NCBI GenBank assembly: GCA_902469965.1
Contig: CABREP010000001.1
Location: 1 to 64,000 of the forward strand
From: Egerieimonas sp900552095
GTDB lineage: Bacteria > Bacillota > Clostridia > Lachnospirales > Lachnospiraceae
Length of the DNA stretch: 64,000 nt
Direction of reading: 5' to 3'
Each line of letters starts with the position of its first letter. Position 1 is the stretch's first letter. The notes under the pieces are model-generated. The model was not told the origin of the DNA. It did no database searches and saw only the letters and a list, made by a program, of their open reading frames with translations. The position numbers and the translations under genes were made by a program. This document shows positions 42,662-51,556 of the stretch, in pieces.

Positions 42662-43096
42662 ATGTGGGGAATTCTGATCGCTTTGCTCTCCGGTGCGCTT
42701 ATGAGCGTACAGGGAGTGTTTAATACAGAAGTGACAAAACAGACCAGCCTGTGGGTATCCACAGGCTGGGTTCAGTTATCCGCCTTTCTTGTATGTGTGG
42801 CGGCCTGGCTTTTCACCGGGCGGGAGCCGGTGGGAACGCTGCTGGAGGTGACGCCCAGATATACGCTGCTGGGAGGCGTGATTGGAGCCTTTATCACGGT
42901 GACGGTGATAAAAAGTATGGGAAGTCTGGGGCCGGCAAAGGCAGCCATGCTCATTGTGGTAGCACAGCTGGCGGTGGCTTACGTGATCGAGCTTTTCGGC
43001 ATGTTCGGGATGGAAAAACAGCCGTTTTCTCTGAGAAAACTTCTGGGTATGGCGGTGGCCGTGGCGGGAATTATTATTTTCAAATGGGAAAAATAG
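42662..43096 (+). CDS. DMT family transporter, DUF606/YdcZ type
   Basis: 144 aa from the ATG at 42662 (GGAGGG 8 bases upstream). Four to five membrane segments; SGALMSVQGVFNTEVTKQTS at the N-terminus and the LGPAKAAMLIVVAQLAVAYVIELFG block are characteristic of PF04657. These single-domain proteins probably work as dimers; substrates are unknown. It lies 68 bp after the ABC permease with no terminator seen between, so it may be cotranscribed. Confidence 0.88.
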   Translation: MWGILIALLSGALMSVQGVFNTEVTKQTSLWVSTGWVQLSAFLVCVAAWLFTGREPVGTLLEVTPRYTLLGGVIGAFITVTVIKSMGSLGPAKAAMLIVVAQLAVAYVIELFGMFGMEKQPFSLRKLLGMAVAVAGIIIFKWEK

Positions 43097-43136
43097 TTTT
43101 TCAGTGGTTTTTTACCGGACAGAGCCGGGAAATCCC

Positions 43137-43165
43137 TTGTAATTAAAGAAAAAATCCGATACAAT
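43137..43165 (+). promoter_or_regulatory. Promoter of the comEA gene cluster
   Basis: TTGTAA (43137-43142), 17 bp, TACAAT (43160-43165). Confidence 0.65.
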
Positions 43166-43226
43166 AATTATAGCTGTGTACAAATTTCACCCAAAACCTG
43201 GCGGCGGTGCCGCAAAAGGAAGATGG

Positions 43227-43811
43227 ATGAGAGAAAAAAGAAAAGCAGGTTTTCTTCTGGCCTGTGTGCTGCTGATTCTGGCCGGGTGCGGAAAAGAAAA
43301 GCCCCGGCTTTTGCTGGAGGAGGAGACACAGGCGGAGGATCAGGAAGCAGAAGAGCGGGAGGAAGAAGGGGCGGAAGAGACAGAACCTGAAAAAGAGGAA
43401 GTTCTGGTCGTCTATGTCTGCGGGGCGGTAAATGCGCCCGGTGTCTATGAACTGGAACCGGGGGCACGGGTCTGCCGCGCGATCGAGGCGGCCGGCGGCC
43501 TGACCGGGGAGGCGGATCCTTCCAGGATCAATCAGGCGGCTCCCCTCTCCGACGGGGAGCAGATCACGGTTCCGGAAACAGGAGAGGAAGTGCCGGTGCC
43601 GGAGGGAAGTTCCGATTCCGGGAAGGTCAACATCAATACGGCGGGGAAGGAACAGCTGATGCAGCTTACCGGGATCGGTGAGACGAGGGCGGAGGCGATC
43701 CTTTCCTACCGGGAACAGCAGGGCCCTTTTCGCACCGTGGAAGATCTGATGAAGGTGGAAGGGATCAAGGAGAAGACCTGGGAGAAGATAAAAGAAGATA
43801 TCACTGTGTAG
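43227..43811 (+). CDS. comEA: ComEA-like DNA-binding lipoprotein
   Basis: 194 aa from the ATG at 43227 after AAAAGGAAG. Lipoprotein signal with LILAGC, so it is membrane-anchored by lipid rather than by the usual N-terminal helix. An acidic linker (about 30-65), an SLBB domain (VYVCGAVNAPGVYELEPGARV; about 70-125) and a C-terminal helix-hairpin-helix domain (VNINTAGKEQLMQLTGIGETRAEAIL; about 135-194). In competence systems ComEA binds incoming double-stranded DNA outside the membrane and hands it to ComEC, which is encoded 3 kb downstream. Confidence 0.92.
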   Translation: MREKRKAGFLLACVLLILAGCGKEKPRLLLEEETQAEDQEAEEREEEGAEETEPEKEEVLVVYVCGAVNAPGVYELEPGARVCRAIEAAGGLTGEADPSRINQAAPLSDGEQITVPETGEEVPVPEGSSDSGKVNINTAGKEQLMQLTGIGETRAEAILSYREQQGPFRTVEDLMKVEGIKEKTWEKIKEDITV

Positions 43812-43826
43812 TAGGGAGAATAAGCT

Positions 43827-44516
43827 ATGGCAAAGAAGGTACTGGTTGTAGATGACGAGAAGCTGATCGTGAAGGGAATCCGGTTCAGCCTGGAGCAGGA
43901 AGGCATGGAAGTGGACTGTGCGTATGACGGGGAGGAAGCCCTCAATATGGCGCGGGAAAAGGAATATGATATGGTGCTGCTGGATCTTATGCTGCCCAAG
44001 GTAAACGGGCTGGAGGTCTGTCAGCAGATCCGGGAATTTTCTGATATGCCGATCATCATGCTGACAGCAAAGGGGGAAGATATGGATAAGATCCTGGGGC
44101 TGGAATACGGGGCGGATGATTATATTACGAAGCCCTTTAACATTCTGGAAGTGAAGGCCAGGATCAAGGCGATCATGCGCCGGACTGTCAGAAGCGAGTC
44201 CAAGGAAGAGAAGAGCAAGGTGGTTACCGTGGGCGATCTGCGTCTGGACTGTGACAGCAGGAGAGTTTTTATCGGAGAGCGGGAGATCAATCTGACGGCC
44301 AAGGAATTTGATGTGCTGGAACTTCTGGTCTTTAATCCGAATAAAGTCTACAGCCGGGAAAACCTTCTGAACATTGTGTGGGGGTACGAATATCCCGGAG
44401 ATGTACGGACGGTTGACGTACATATCCGCCGTCTGAGAGAGAAGATCGAGAGTAATCCCAGCGAGCCCCGGTATGTGCATACGAAGTGGGGCGTAGGTTA
44501 CTATTTTCAGGCTTAA
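43827..44516 (+). CDS. OmpR/PhoB family response regulator
   Basis: 229 aa. Receiver domain with acidic pocket D9/D10, phospho-acceptor D53 (MVLLDLMLP) and K102 (YITKPF); C-terminal OmpR winged helix (about 130-228; LTAKEFDVLELLVFNPNKVYSRENLLNIVWGYEY, DVHIRRLREKIE). Ribosome site TAGGGAGAATAAGCT. Paired with the histidine kinase downstream. The set resembles WalR/PhoP-type cell-envelope regulators, but the lack of WalHIJ neighbours argues against the essential WalRK system itself. Confidence 0.95.
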   Translation: MAKKVLVVDDEKLIVKGIRFSLEQEGMEVDCAYDGEEALNMAREKEYDMVLLDLMLPKVNGLEVCQQIREFSDMPIIMLTAKGEDMDKILGLEYGADDYITKPFNILEVKARIKAIMRRTVRSESKEEKSKVVTVGDLRLDCDSRRVFIGEREINLTAKEFDVLELLVFNPNKVYSRENLLNIVWGYEYPGDVRTVDVHIRRLREKIESNPSEPRYVHTKWGVGYYFQA

Positions 44517-44539
44517 GCCTTTGAAAGAGGGCTGCTCTC

Positions 44540-45964
44540 ATGATGGGAAAACGAAAAGAAAAATTTTTTAAGAGTCTGCGCTTCCGCATTATGGTGATCC
44601 TGGTGGTCATCGGAATCATTCCCAGTATCATTGTGGAAAATGGGATCGTAAACAGTTATGAGGACCGGGCGGTGAAGGTGCGGCAGGCGACAGTGAAGAA
44701 TCAGTGCGATATTCTGAGCAATCAGCTGGTAAAGGAAGGCTATATGGAAAGCCCTGAGGCGGAGACGATCAACAGTGAGCTGACCATGCTGTCCAATCTC
44801 TACAGCGGCCGTGTCCTGATTATTAACCGGGATTTCCAGATCATAAAGGATACCTACGATCTGGATGAGGGGCGGATCATGATCTCGGAGGAGGTCGTCC
44901 GCTGTTTCCGGGGGGAAGAGATCAGCAGATACGATGATAAGAACCGCTTCATTGAGATGACAGTATCGATCCGTGATCTGGATACGAAGGAGATCCAGGG
45001 AGTTCTGCTGGTGAGCATTTCCGCGGATGAGATTACGGCCAGCATTGATATTCTGAAGCAGAAAGGGCTGGCCATGCTGGGAGGAATCACGGTGCTGGTG
45101 CTGATCTTCGGCTACATCCTGGCAGGGATCCTGGTGAAGCCCTTTGCCCGGGTGACAAGAGCCATCGAGGATCTGACAGACGGTTATCTGGATGAGGAGA
45201 TCTCAGTTCCCGACTATACGGAGACGGAGCTGATTACAGACGCCTTCAATAAGATGCTGGGACGGGTGAAATCTCTGGATGCCTCCCGACAGGAGTTCGT
45301 CTCCAATGTCTCCCATGAGCTGAAGACGCCTCTGACTTCCATGAAGGTGCTGGCGGATTCCCTGGTGGGGCAGGAAAATGTGCCGATTGAGCTGTATCAG
45401 GAGTTTATGCAGGATATTACAGATGAGATCGACCGGGAGAACCGGATTATTAATGACCTGCTTTCTCTGGTAAAGCTGGACAAAAAGGCGGATCTCAACG
45501 CGGAGATGGTGAGCATCAACGATCTTCTGGAACTGATCTTGAAGCGTCTGCGTCCCATTGCAGCAAAACGGAATATTGAACTGATCCTGGACAGCTTCCG
45601 CCCGGTGAAGGCGGAGATCGATGAGACCAAGCTTACCCTGGCAATCTCCAATCTTGTGGAGAATGGAATCAAATATAATAAAGACGGGGGATGGGTCCGC
45701 GTATCGCTGAATGCAGATCACAAATATTTCTATGTTACTGTGGCGGATTCCGGAAAAGGAATTCCGGAGGATTCTCTGGATCATATTTTTGAGCGTTTCT
45801 ACCGGGTGGACAAGTCTCATTCCACAGAGATCGACGGAACGGGACTGGGGCTTGCGATTACCAGAAGTGCGATCCTGATGCATCATGGGGCGATCAAGGT
45901 TTACAGCAAAGAGGGAGAGGGCGCGACTTTTTCCGTGCGGATTCCCCTTGTGTGCAGCAATTAA
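44540..45964 (+). CDS. Sensor histidine kinase
   Basis: 474 aa. Two membrane helices (about 14-34 and 178-200) flank an extracytoplasmic sensor domain of about 140 residues (dCache/PAS-like: GRVLIINRDFQIIKD). Then a HAMP domain (about 200-250), HisKA with phospho-acceptor H259 in SNVSHELKTPLTSM, and HATPase_c with N-box LVENGIKYNKDGG and G-boxes DSGKGIP / GTGLGLAI. It phosphorylates the upstream response regulator. The signal is unknown; its place between comEA and comEC is unusual. Confidence 0.95.
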   Translation: MMGKRKEKFFKSLRFRIMVILVVIGIIPSIIVENGIVNSYEDRAVKVRQATVKNQCDILSNQLVKEGYMESPEAETINSELTMLSNLYSGRVLIINRDFQIIKDTYDLDEGRIMISEEVVRCFRGEEISRYDDKNRFIEMTVSIRDLDTKEIQGVLLVSISADEITASIDILKQKGLAMLGGITVLVLIFGYILAGILVKPFARVTRAIEDLTDGYLDEEISVPDYTETELITDAFNKMLGRVKSLDASRQEFVSNVSHELKTPLTSMKVLADSLVGQENVPIELYQEFMQDITDEIDRENRIINDLLSLVKLDKKADLNAEMVSINDLLELILKRLRPIAAKRNIELILDSFRPVKAEIDETKLTLAISNLVENGIKYNKDGGWVRVSLNADHKYFYVTVADSGKGIPEDSLDHIFERFYRVDKSHSTEIDGTGLGLAITRSAILMHHGAIKVYSKEGEGATFSVRIPLVCSN

Positions 45965-45975
45965 GGAGGCGTAAA

Positions 45976-46884
45976 ATGAAGAGAACAGGAAAAATACTTC
46001 TTCTGGGCCTTCTGGGAGTGATGGCGCTGTGGGGCTGCGAAAAGGAAGATCAGGAAGAGCGGTATCACAGATATTATCTGGATGGGGAACAGACGAAGGT
46101 GATGGCGGAGAGTTATGAGCCGGCAGCAGCGGATACGAAGGGGCTGGCGGCGGAATTTCTCGATACGCTGAGTGCCTCTCCGGAGGAGGGAGAGCCTCTC
46201 CTTCCGGATGGGGTTAAGGTAAACAATATGGAACTGGCAGATCAGGTGCTGAATCTGGATCTGAATGGAGCTTATCTGAAGATGGATCCTTCCCGGGAGA
46301 TTCTGGCCCGGGCGGGGATCGTCAGAACTTTTACCCAGATTACGGACATCAGTGCAGTTACGATCACCGTAAATGGCGCGGTGCTGAAAAATGATGACGG
46401 TACTGCGGTGGGGCGGATGACCCAGGAGACTTTTGTGGAAAATTCAGGAAAGCAGATTAATGATTATAAGTATATTTCCATGGATCTGTATTTTTCTGAT
46501 GAGACGGGAGAAAAACTGAAAAGAGAAAACCGCGCCCTCTATTACAGCAGCAATGTTCCGCTGGAGCGGGTGGTGGTGGAGCAGCTGATCAAAGGACCGC
46601 AGGAGTCGGGACTTCTGGCTACCATACCTCCGGAGACGAAGGTGCTGGGAGTGTCGGTGTCGGATCAGATCTGTTATGTGAATCTGGACGGAGCGTTTGA
46701 ACAGGATCTGGCGCAGGTACAGCCGGAGACAGTGGTGTATTCTATTGTAAATACGCTGACTACGGTTTGTGATGTGAAACAGGTGCAGATTTCTGTTAAC
46801 GGGGACACGAAAGTGACGTTTCGCGATACGCTGGAACTGGATCAGTTTTTTGAAAAGAACCCGAAGCTGATGGAGGGATCTTAA
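45976..46884 (+). CDS. GerM-domain lipoprotein
   Basis: 302 aa from the ATG at 45976 after TTAAGGAGGCG. Lipobox MALWGC (Cys about 20). Two GerM domains: about 40-145 (hydrophobic core around VLNLDLNGAYL) and about 165-290 (MDLYFSDETGEKLKRENRALYY, VVVEQLIKGPQESGLLATIPPETKVLGVSVSDQICYVNL). GerM domains occur in spore-germination proteins and in lipoproteins of WalK/LpqB-like signalling loci. It probably works outside the membrane with the adjacent kinase; that link is inference from gene order. Confidence 0.9.
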   Translation: MKRTGKILLLGLLGVMALWGCEKEDQEERYHRYYLDGEQTKVMAESYEPAAADTKGLAAEFLDTLSASPEEGEPLLPDGVKVNNMELADQVLNLDLNGAYLKMDPSREILARAGIVRTFTQITDISAVTITVNGAVLKNDDGTAVGRMTQETFVENSGKQINDYKYISMDLYFSDETGEKLKRENRALYYSSNVPLERVVVEQLIKGPQESGLLATIPPETKVLGVSVSDQICYVNLDGAFEQDLAQVQPETVVYSIVNTLTTVCDVKQVQISVNGDTKVTFRDTLELDQFFEKNPKLMEGS

Positions 46885-49122
46885 ATGAGGAAACGCCCGC
46901 TGTGTTTCCTGGCTCTGGTTCTGGCAGCAGTTCTCCTGTTTCTGGATAAAGGGGGGCTTTCCGGTAAGGGAAAGCCTCCGGATCATCCGGTGATACAGGA
47001 GCTGATTGAAAAGGGAGAGCCGGTAGAAGTTTTCGGTGAGGCCGACCGCTGGGAGACTTATGAAACAGGCCAGTATCTATATCTGAAACATACAATTCTG
47101 CCATATTCTGGCGAACAAATTCCATTACATGGTGTAAAAGTAAAAATAAGGGAAAGAAAAAAGTGGAAAACCGGCGAGCTGGTGCGCGTCCGGGGTGTAT
47201 TAACGCTGCCTGAAAAAGGGAGAAATCCGGGGCAGTTTGACAGCCGCGCCTATCTGGCCTGCCGGGACATTTATTTTCAGGTGGAAAAAGGAAATGCAGA
47301 GAGTACAGGAGGGGAAGCGGCTCCTCTGGGTTTTGCCCTGCAGCTGGTGCGGGAATATCTGGAGCGGGGACTTGACAGAGCAGCACCGGTGCGGGAAGCC
47401 GGAGTGCTGCGGGCTATGCTGCTGGGAGAGAAGAAAGAAGCGGGAGAAGAAATCCGCCTTCTGTATCAGATCAGCGCAATGAGTCATCTGCTGGCGGTGT
47501 CGGGACTTCACGTGGCGCTTCTGTCCCGGGGGATTCAGAGAGTGCTGCGGCTGGCCGGGATGGGGATCTACGGATCGCTTCTGGTCTCGGCGGTTCTTCT
47601 GATCTTTTACGGAATGCTGGCCGGGGGAAGCGTCTCTGCGATCCGGGCGGTCATTTTGTTTTGTCTGTCCTGCGGGGCACGGCTTCTGGGAAGGACTTAC
47701 GATGGAATGACCGCTCTGGCAGCAGCCGCCAGCCTGCTTCTGATCTCCAATCCCCAGTGGCTGTATGACAGCGGATTTCAGCTTTCCTTTGGCGCCGTAC
47801 TGGGTGTTACAGCGGTGCGAAGAGGACTTTTTGGGCCGGGTGAGGGAGGAAAAGGAAAGAAAAAAGGAGTGAAAAACAGGATCCGGGAGGGGGCAGAGGC
47901 AGGAGTGGCTGTCTGGCTTACCACACTGCCGCTGATGCTGTATTATTTTTATGAGATTTCCCTTTACGGGTTCCTGATTAATCTGTTTGTGATTCCCACG
48001 GCAGGAATCGTGCTGGGGAGCGGACTGCTGGGCGGCATTTTGGGCGGGATACCTGTTCTGGACCCCATAGCCCGGGTAGCGGCTTTTCCGGCGGTTCTTC
48101 TCCTTCGCAGCTATGAGGGGATCAGCCGGGCGGCGGCGCAGCTTCCGGGGGCGGTGCTTATTCTGGGAAGGCCAAAGGGATGGGCAATCGCGCTGTATTA
48201 CGCCTGTCTTCTGATGTTTTGTTTCAGAAAAAAGATGTTCGGAAGGATCAGGGGAGAGAAAAGAGTAAAATTTGCTCTGGGAGCGGCGTTTTTGGTATCT
48301 TTATTTTTGCTGGCCAGGCAGCCGCGGGAGGGGACGGAGATTACTATGCTGGATGTGGGTCAGGGGGATGCGCTGGCGATCGAGACAGAGCAGGGAGGAT
48401 GTGTGATGACAGACGGGGGAAGTACCTCAGAATATCAGGCGGGAAAATACAGGATCCTTCCTTATCTGAAATACCGGGGTGTCCGGGAAGTGGATCTGTG
48501 GATCCTTTCGCATCCGGATCTGGATCATTACAGCGGGTTTCTGGAAATTTTGCAGGCGTCTGCGAAAGGAGAAACGGCTCTGCGGGTGGAAACACTCCTG
48601 CTGCCCGCCTGGATGAGGGGAGGGCAGGTGGAAAGAGAGCTGATACAGGCGGCCCGGGCGGCAGGGACATCTGTTGTTTACGGGAAAGAGGGGGACAGGA
48701 TCCGTCTGGGGGGAAGTGAACTGACGATCCTCCATCCGGACGGGGAGGATTACGGGGAAGATCCCAACGGAGGATCTCTGACCTTTCTTCTGGAAGCGGA
48801 GGGGAGAAAGGGGCTTTTTACGGGGGATCTGACGGGGGAACAGGAGAAAAAGCTGCTGGGCCGGGTGGGAGACTGCGATTTTCTGAAAGCAGCCCACCAC
48901 GGATCTGCTTCCTCCACGGGAGAAGAGTTTCTCTCGGAAGTCAGACCGGAGCTGACCCTGGTTTCCAGCGGCGCAGATAATCCTTACGGTCATCCTTCGC
49001 CGGACTTTCTGCAGCGTGTCCGGGAGTCTGGGAGCCATACGCTGGGAACGCAGGAGCTGGGTGCAGTGAGGATCCGTCTTCAGAATGGGGCAATGGAAGT
49101 GGAAATGGCAGGGGGACAGTGA
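46885..49122 (+). CDS. comEC: ComEC/Rec2 family DNA internalisation protein
   Basis: 745 aa, normal length. N-terminal helix and OB-like domain (about 40-145), Competence domain with many membrane segments (about 165-480; MLLGEKKEAGEEIRLLYQISAMSHLLAVSGLHVALL is the family signature), and a C-terminal metallo-beta-lactamase domain (LDVGQGDALAIETEQG, SHPDLDHYSGF, GLFTGDL, KAAHHGS). ComEC forms the channel that takes single-stranded DNA into the cytoplasm during transformation. Starts immediately after the GerM gene stop. Confidence 0.95.
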   Translation: MRKRPLCFLALVLAAVLLFLDKGGLSGKGKPPDHPVIQELIEKGEPVEVFGEADRWETYETGQYLYLKHTILPYSGEQIPLHGVKVKIRERKKWKTGELVRVRGVLTLPEKGRNPGQFDSRAYLACRDIYFQVEKGNAESTGGEAAPLGFALQLVREYLERGLDRAAPVREAGVLRAMLLGEKKEAGEEIRLLYQISAMSHLLAVSGLHVALLSRGIQRVLRLAGMGIYGSLLVSAVLLIFYGMLAGGSVSAIRAVILFCLSCGARLLGRTYDGMTALAAAASLLLISNPQWLYDSGFQLSFGAVLGVTAVRRGLFGPGEGGKGKKKGVKNRIREGAEAGVAVWLTTLPLMLYYFYEISLYGFLINLFVIPTAGIVLGSGLLGGILGGIPVLDPIARVAAFPAVLLLRSYEGISRAAAQLPGAVLILGRPKGWAIALYYACLLMFCFRKKMFGRIRGEKRVKFALGAAFLVSLFLLARQPREGTEITMLDVGQGDALAIETEQGGCVMTDGGSTSEYQAGKYRILPYLKYRGVREVDLWILSHPDLDHYSGFLEILQASAKGETALRVETLLLPAWMRGGQVERELIQAARAAGTSVVYGKEGDRIRLGGSELTILHPDGEDYGEDPNGGSLTFLLEAEGRKGLFTGDLTGEQEKKLLGRVGDCDFLKAAHHGSASSTGEEFLSEVRPELTLVSSGADNPYGHPSPDFLQRVRESGSHTLGTQELGAVRIRLQNGAMEVEMAGGQ

Positions 49123-49138
49123 AAATTGAGGAAAGGGA

Positions 49139-49167
49139 TTGAGGGGGAGAAAGAAATGGGATATAAT
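49139..49167 (+). promoter_or_regulatory. Promoter of holA
   Basis: TTGAGG (49139-49144), 17 bp, TATAAT (49162-49167). Confidence 0.65.
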
Positions 49168-49224
49168 AAAAAAATATGAGAAGTGAAAAGATGAGCGGCC
49201 TGGAACCGGAAAAGAGGAGAGAGA

Positions 49225-50211
49225 ATGAAACGTGTGATCGAAGATATAAAGACGGGAGAATGGAAACAGATCTATCTTTTTACCGGCTCGGAGGATTACC
49301 TGAAGCTTCAGTATCGGGATAAGCTGATACAGGCACTGATGCCCGAAGGAGATACGATGAATCTTTCCAGATTTCAGGGAAAGGGACAGGATGTCCGGGA
49401 AATCATAAGCCTGGGGGAGACGATGCCCTTTTTTGCCGAGCGCCGGATGATCGTGCTGGAGGATACCGGCTTTTTTAAAAACAGCTGCGGTGATCTGGCA
49501 GATTATCTGGAGAGGATTCCGGAGTATCTCTATCTGCTCTTTGTGGAACAGGAGGCGGATAAGAGGGGAAAACTGTATAAGACAGTGAAAAAACTGGGAA
49601 GGATTGTGGAGTTTGGCGTTCAGGATGACCGGACACTGACCCGCTGGATCCTTGGAATGCTGAAGCGGGAAGGAAAAAAGATTACCCAGAAAGATATGGA
49701 ACTTTTGCTGCTTCACACGGGGAATGACATGAGCAATATCGAGAGGGAGGTGGACAAACTTCTCTGTTATACCATGGGGCGTGAGATCATCACAGAGGAG
49801 GATATCCGGGCAGTCTGCACCGTGAGAACGACGAATAAGATTTTTGATATGGTTCGGGCGGTGACGGAACGCAATCAGAAAAAGGCGCTGGATCTTTACT
49901 ATGATCTTCTGGCCCTGAAGGAACCGCCTATGAGGATCCTGTTTCTGATCGCCAGACAGTTCCGGCAGCTTTTGCAGGTGAAAGAACTGGCGGGAGAGGG
50001 GATGGATCAGGCAGGGATTGCCGCGGCGCTGGGAATTCAGGGATTTGTGGTGCGCAATTGTCTTGGACTGGCCAGAAATTATACAAAAGAAATGTTAAAG
50101 CAGGCCGAGGAGGATTTCACCCAGGCGGAGGAAGACGTTAAGACCGGAAAACTGGGAGATGTGCTGAGCGTGGAGCTTCTGATTGTGAAATACAGCATGC
50201 AGAACGGATAA
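49225..50211 (+). CDS. holA: DNA polymerase III subunit delta
   Basis: 328 aa, normal for Firmicute HolA. LFTGSEDYLKLQYRDKLIQAL at the N-terminus, the DVREIISLGETMPFFAERRMIVLEDTGFF region and the C-terminal helical collar (LKEPPMRILFLIARQFRQLLQVKEL) fit. It is the wrench subunit of the clamp loader that opens the DnaN ring. Ribosome site AAAAGAGGAGAGAGA. Its position before rpsT (opposite strand) is conserved in Clostridia. Confidence 0.95.
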   Translation: MKRVIEDIKTGEWKQIYLFTGSEDYLKLQYRDKLIQALMPEGDTMNLSRFQGKGQDVREIISLGETMPFFAERRMIVLEDTGFFKNSCGDLADYLERIPEYLYLLFVEQEADKRGKLYKTVKKLGRIVEFGVQDDRTLTRWILGMLKREGKKITQKDMELLLLHTGNDMSNIEREVDKLLCYTMGREIITEEDIRAVCTVRTTNKIFDMVRAVTERNQKKALDLYYDLLALKEPPMRILFLIARQFRQLLQVKELAGEGMDQAGIAAALGIQGFVVRNCLGLARNYTKEMLKQAEEDFTQAEEDVKTGKLGDVLSVELLIVKYSMQNG

Positions 50212-50215
50212 GGCG

Positions 50216-50260
50216 AAAAAAACGATGGTTTTGAAAGTAAGATCAAAGCCATCGTTTTTC
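50216..50260. terminator. Bidirectional terminator after holA
   Basis: AAAAAACGATGGTTTTGA and TCAAAGCCATCGTTTTT form a stem with one G-T pair; A/T tracts flank both sides and serve holA and the convergent sigma-like gene. Confidence 0.85.
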
Positions 50261-50263
50261 TTT

Positions 50264-51010
50264 TCAGTTCTCTCCGGTTAATTTCAGAATATCCTGGATT
50301 TCCTCCGCATCCATATCGAGAAAGGCGGAGAGTTCTTCCACAGAATACTTGATTTCCTCATCTTCCGTCAGTTCGCGGACCCGGGCTTCTAAAGAGCGGA
50401 CCCGTTCCACCAGATAATTGTCCTCCTGCTTCTGGCGGTTTTCTGAAGCCAGGAGAGAGGAAATGGATTCGGACACGGCGGTCCGGAGATATTCTTCCGG
50501 GTTTTCTGCGGGAAGATCCTTTTCCAGAGCCATCCAGAGCCCCAGGCTTCCTTCCTGGATCTTATCCTGCAGGGAAATGGACGAGGGGAAGGCACAGGAC
50601 AGTTCCACCACCAGAGGGAGATACGCTTCGGCCAGTTTCTGCCGGGCAGCGGCAGCGCCTTCCCGGGCATCCCGGAAAAGCTGCTCCTTTTCCCCGGGGG
50701 TGAGTGCAGGCCGGGAGGAGAAGAGTTCCTGGTATTCCTTCAGCGTCCGCTCATCTTCCGGTGAGAGGGCGGCAGGTTCGCCGGGAGTTTCTCCGGAAGA
50801 CAGGGGAGGCAGAGAAGAAGGAGAGGGGGATGCGCCCATGACCCGAATCCCCTGAGAGCGCAGATAGTCAAAGACGAGATCCAGCTGATCCGCGCGTAAA
50901 CCGTCCTCCTGAAAAAAGGATTCGATGACTTCGCGGTGAAGCTGTTTTTTGTTCTGACTGCCCAGAATGACGAGATCTTTTAGTTTCTGCTGGAAAATAG
51001 TCTGATCCAT
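50264..51010 (-). CDS. Sigma-70-like protein lacking region 4
   Basis: 248 aa; ribosome site CAAGGAGGATCAGCC. Residues about 8-55 resemble sigma-70 region 1.1 (KDLVILGSQNKKQLHREVIESFF, LDLVFDYLRSQGIRVMG). After a Ser/Pro linker, residues about 85-190 resemble sigma region 2 (FRDAREGAAAARQKLAEAYLPLVVEL, QDKIQEGSLGLWMALEKD) but lack the RKYD...FSTYA block that melts the -10. Residues about 205-245 resemble part of region 3 (VEELSAFLDMDAEEIQDILKL). There is no region 4 and hence no -35 recognition. It could be a degenerate regulator of RNA polymerase rather than a working sigma factor. Confidence 0.75.
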   Translation of the reverse strand: MDQTIFQQKLKDLVILGSQNKKQLHREVIESFFQEDGLRADQLDLVFDYLRSQGIRVMGASPSPSSLPPLSSGETPGEPAALSPEDERTLKEYQELFSSRPALTPGEKEQLFRDAREGAAAARQKLAEAYLPLVVELSCAFPSSISLQDKIQEGSLGLWMALEKDLPAENPEEYLRTAVSESISSLLASENRQKQEDNYLVERVRSLEARVRELTEDEEIKYSVEELSAFLDMDAEEIQDILKLTGEN

Positions 51011-51051
51011 GGCTGATCCTCCTTGTTGTGCAAAGCTGAAAATTTTTGAGA

Positions 51052-51087
51052 TAAAAAGAAACGACCGCTGACGGTACGGTCGTTTCC
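51052..51087 (-). terminator. Terminator of rpsT
   Basis: GAAACGACCG (51058-51067) pairs with CGGTCGTTTC (51077-51086); on the minus strand the stem is followed by T5. Confidence 0.88.
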
Positions 51088-51106
51088 AGATAAAAAATTG
51101 GATTTC

Positions 51107-51370
51107 TTATGCGATAGTGTTTACAGCCTTGGATAAGCGGGAAACTTTTCTGGCTGCAGTATTTTTATGATATACGCCTTTGGAAGCCGCCTTGTCGATG
51201 GTAGAGATTGCTTCTACTAATGCGCTGCTTGCTGCCTCTTTATCTTTCAGAGCAACAGCTGCATCAACCTTTTTCACTGCGGTTTTCACTGCGGATTTGA
51301 TGGATTTATTTCTTGCTGCCTTGGTTCTGTTTACCAGGATTCTTTTTTTAGCGGATTTAATGTTAGCCAA
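51107..51370 (-). CDS. rpsT: 30S ribosomal protein S20
   Basis: 87 aa with a TTG start at 51370, giving the canonical LANIKSAKKR N-terminus; GGAGGTG lies 6 bases upstream, and the longer in-frame TTG at 51385 would overlap that site. The basic helical sequence with RNKSIKSAVKTAVKKV and KGVYHKNTAARKVSRL matches S20, which binds 16S rRNA early in 30S assembly. Non-ATG starts are common for rpsT. Divergent from gpr. Confidence 0.97.
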   Translation of the reverse strand: MANIKSAKKRILVNRTKAARNKSIKSAVKTAVKKVDAAVALKDKEAASSALVEAISTIDKAASKGVYHKNTAARKVSRLSKAVNTIA

Positions 51371-51556
51371 TTCGTACACCTCCAAATGATTTTCTTCTTA
51401 ATTCTTATTCCAGTTGACTGCTCACACCAGATAAGACACGGAAAAAAATCCGGTGTAAACACACTTATTTATGATAGGCGAAAAAGGGTGTTTTGTCAAT
51501 ACATATTTCCCGGGAAAATGCAAAAAATAGTAAAAAAGCAGGAAAAGGAGACTGGA

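Noticed and set aside
43143..44480. 445-codon minus-strand frame across comEA and the response regulator
   Set aside because: Shadow of two certain genes; low-complexity His/Leu/Phe composition.
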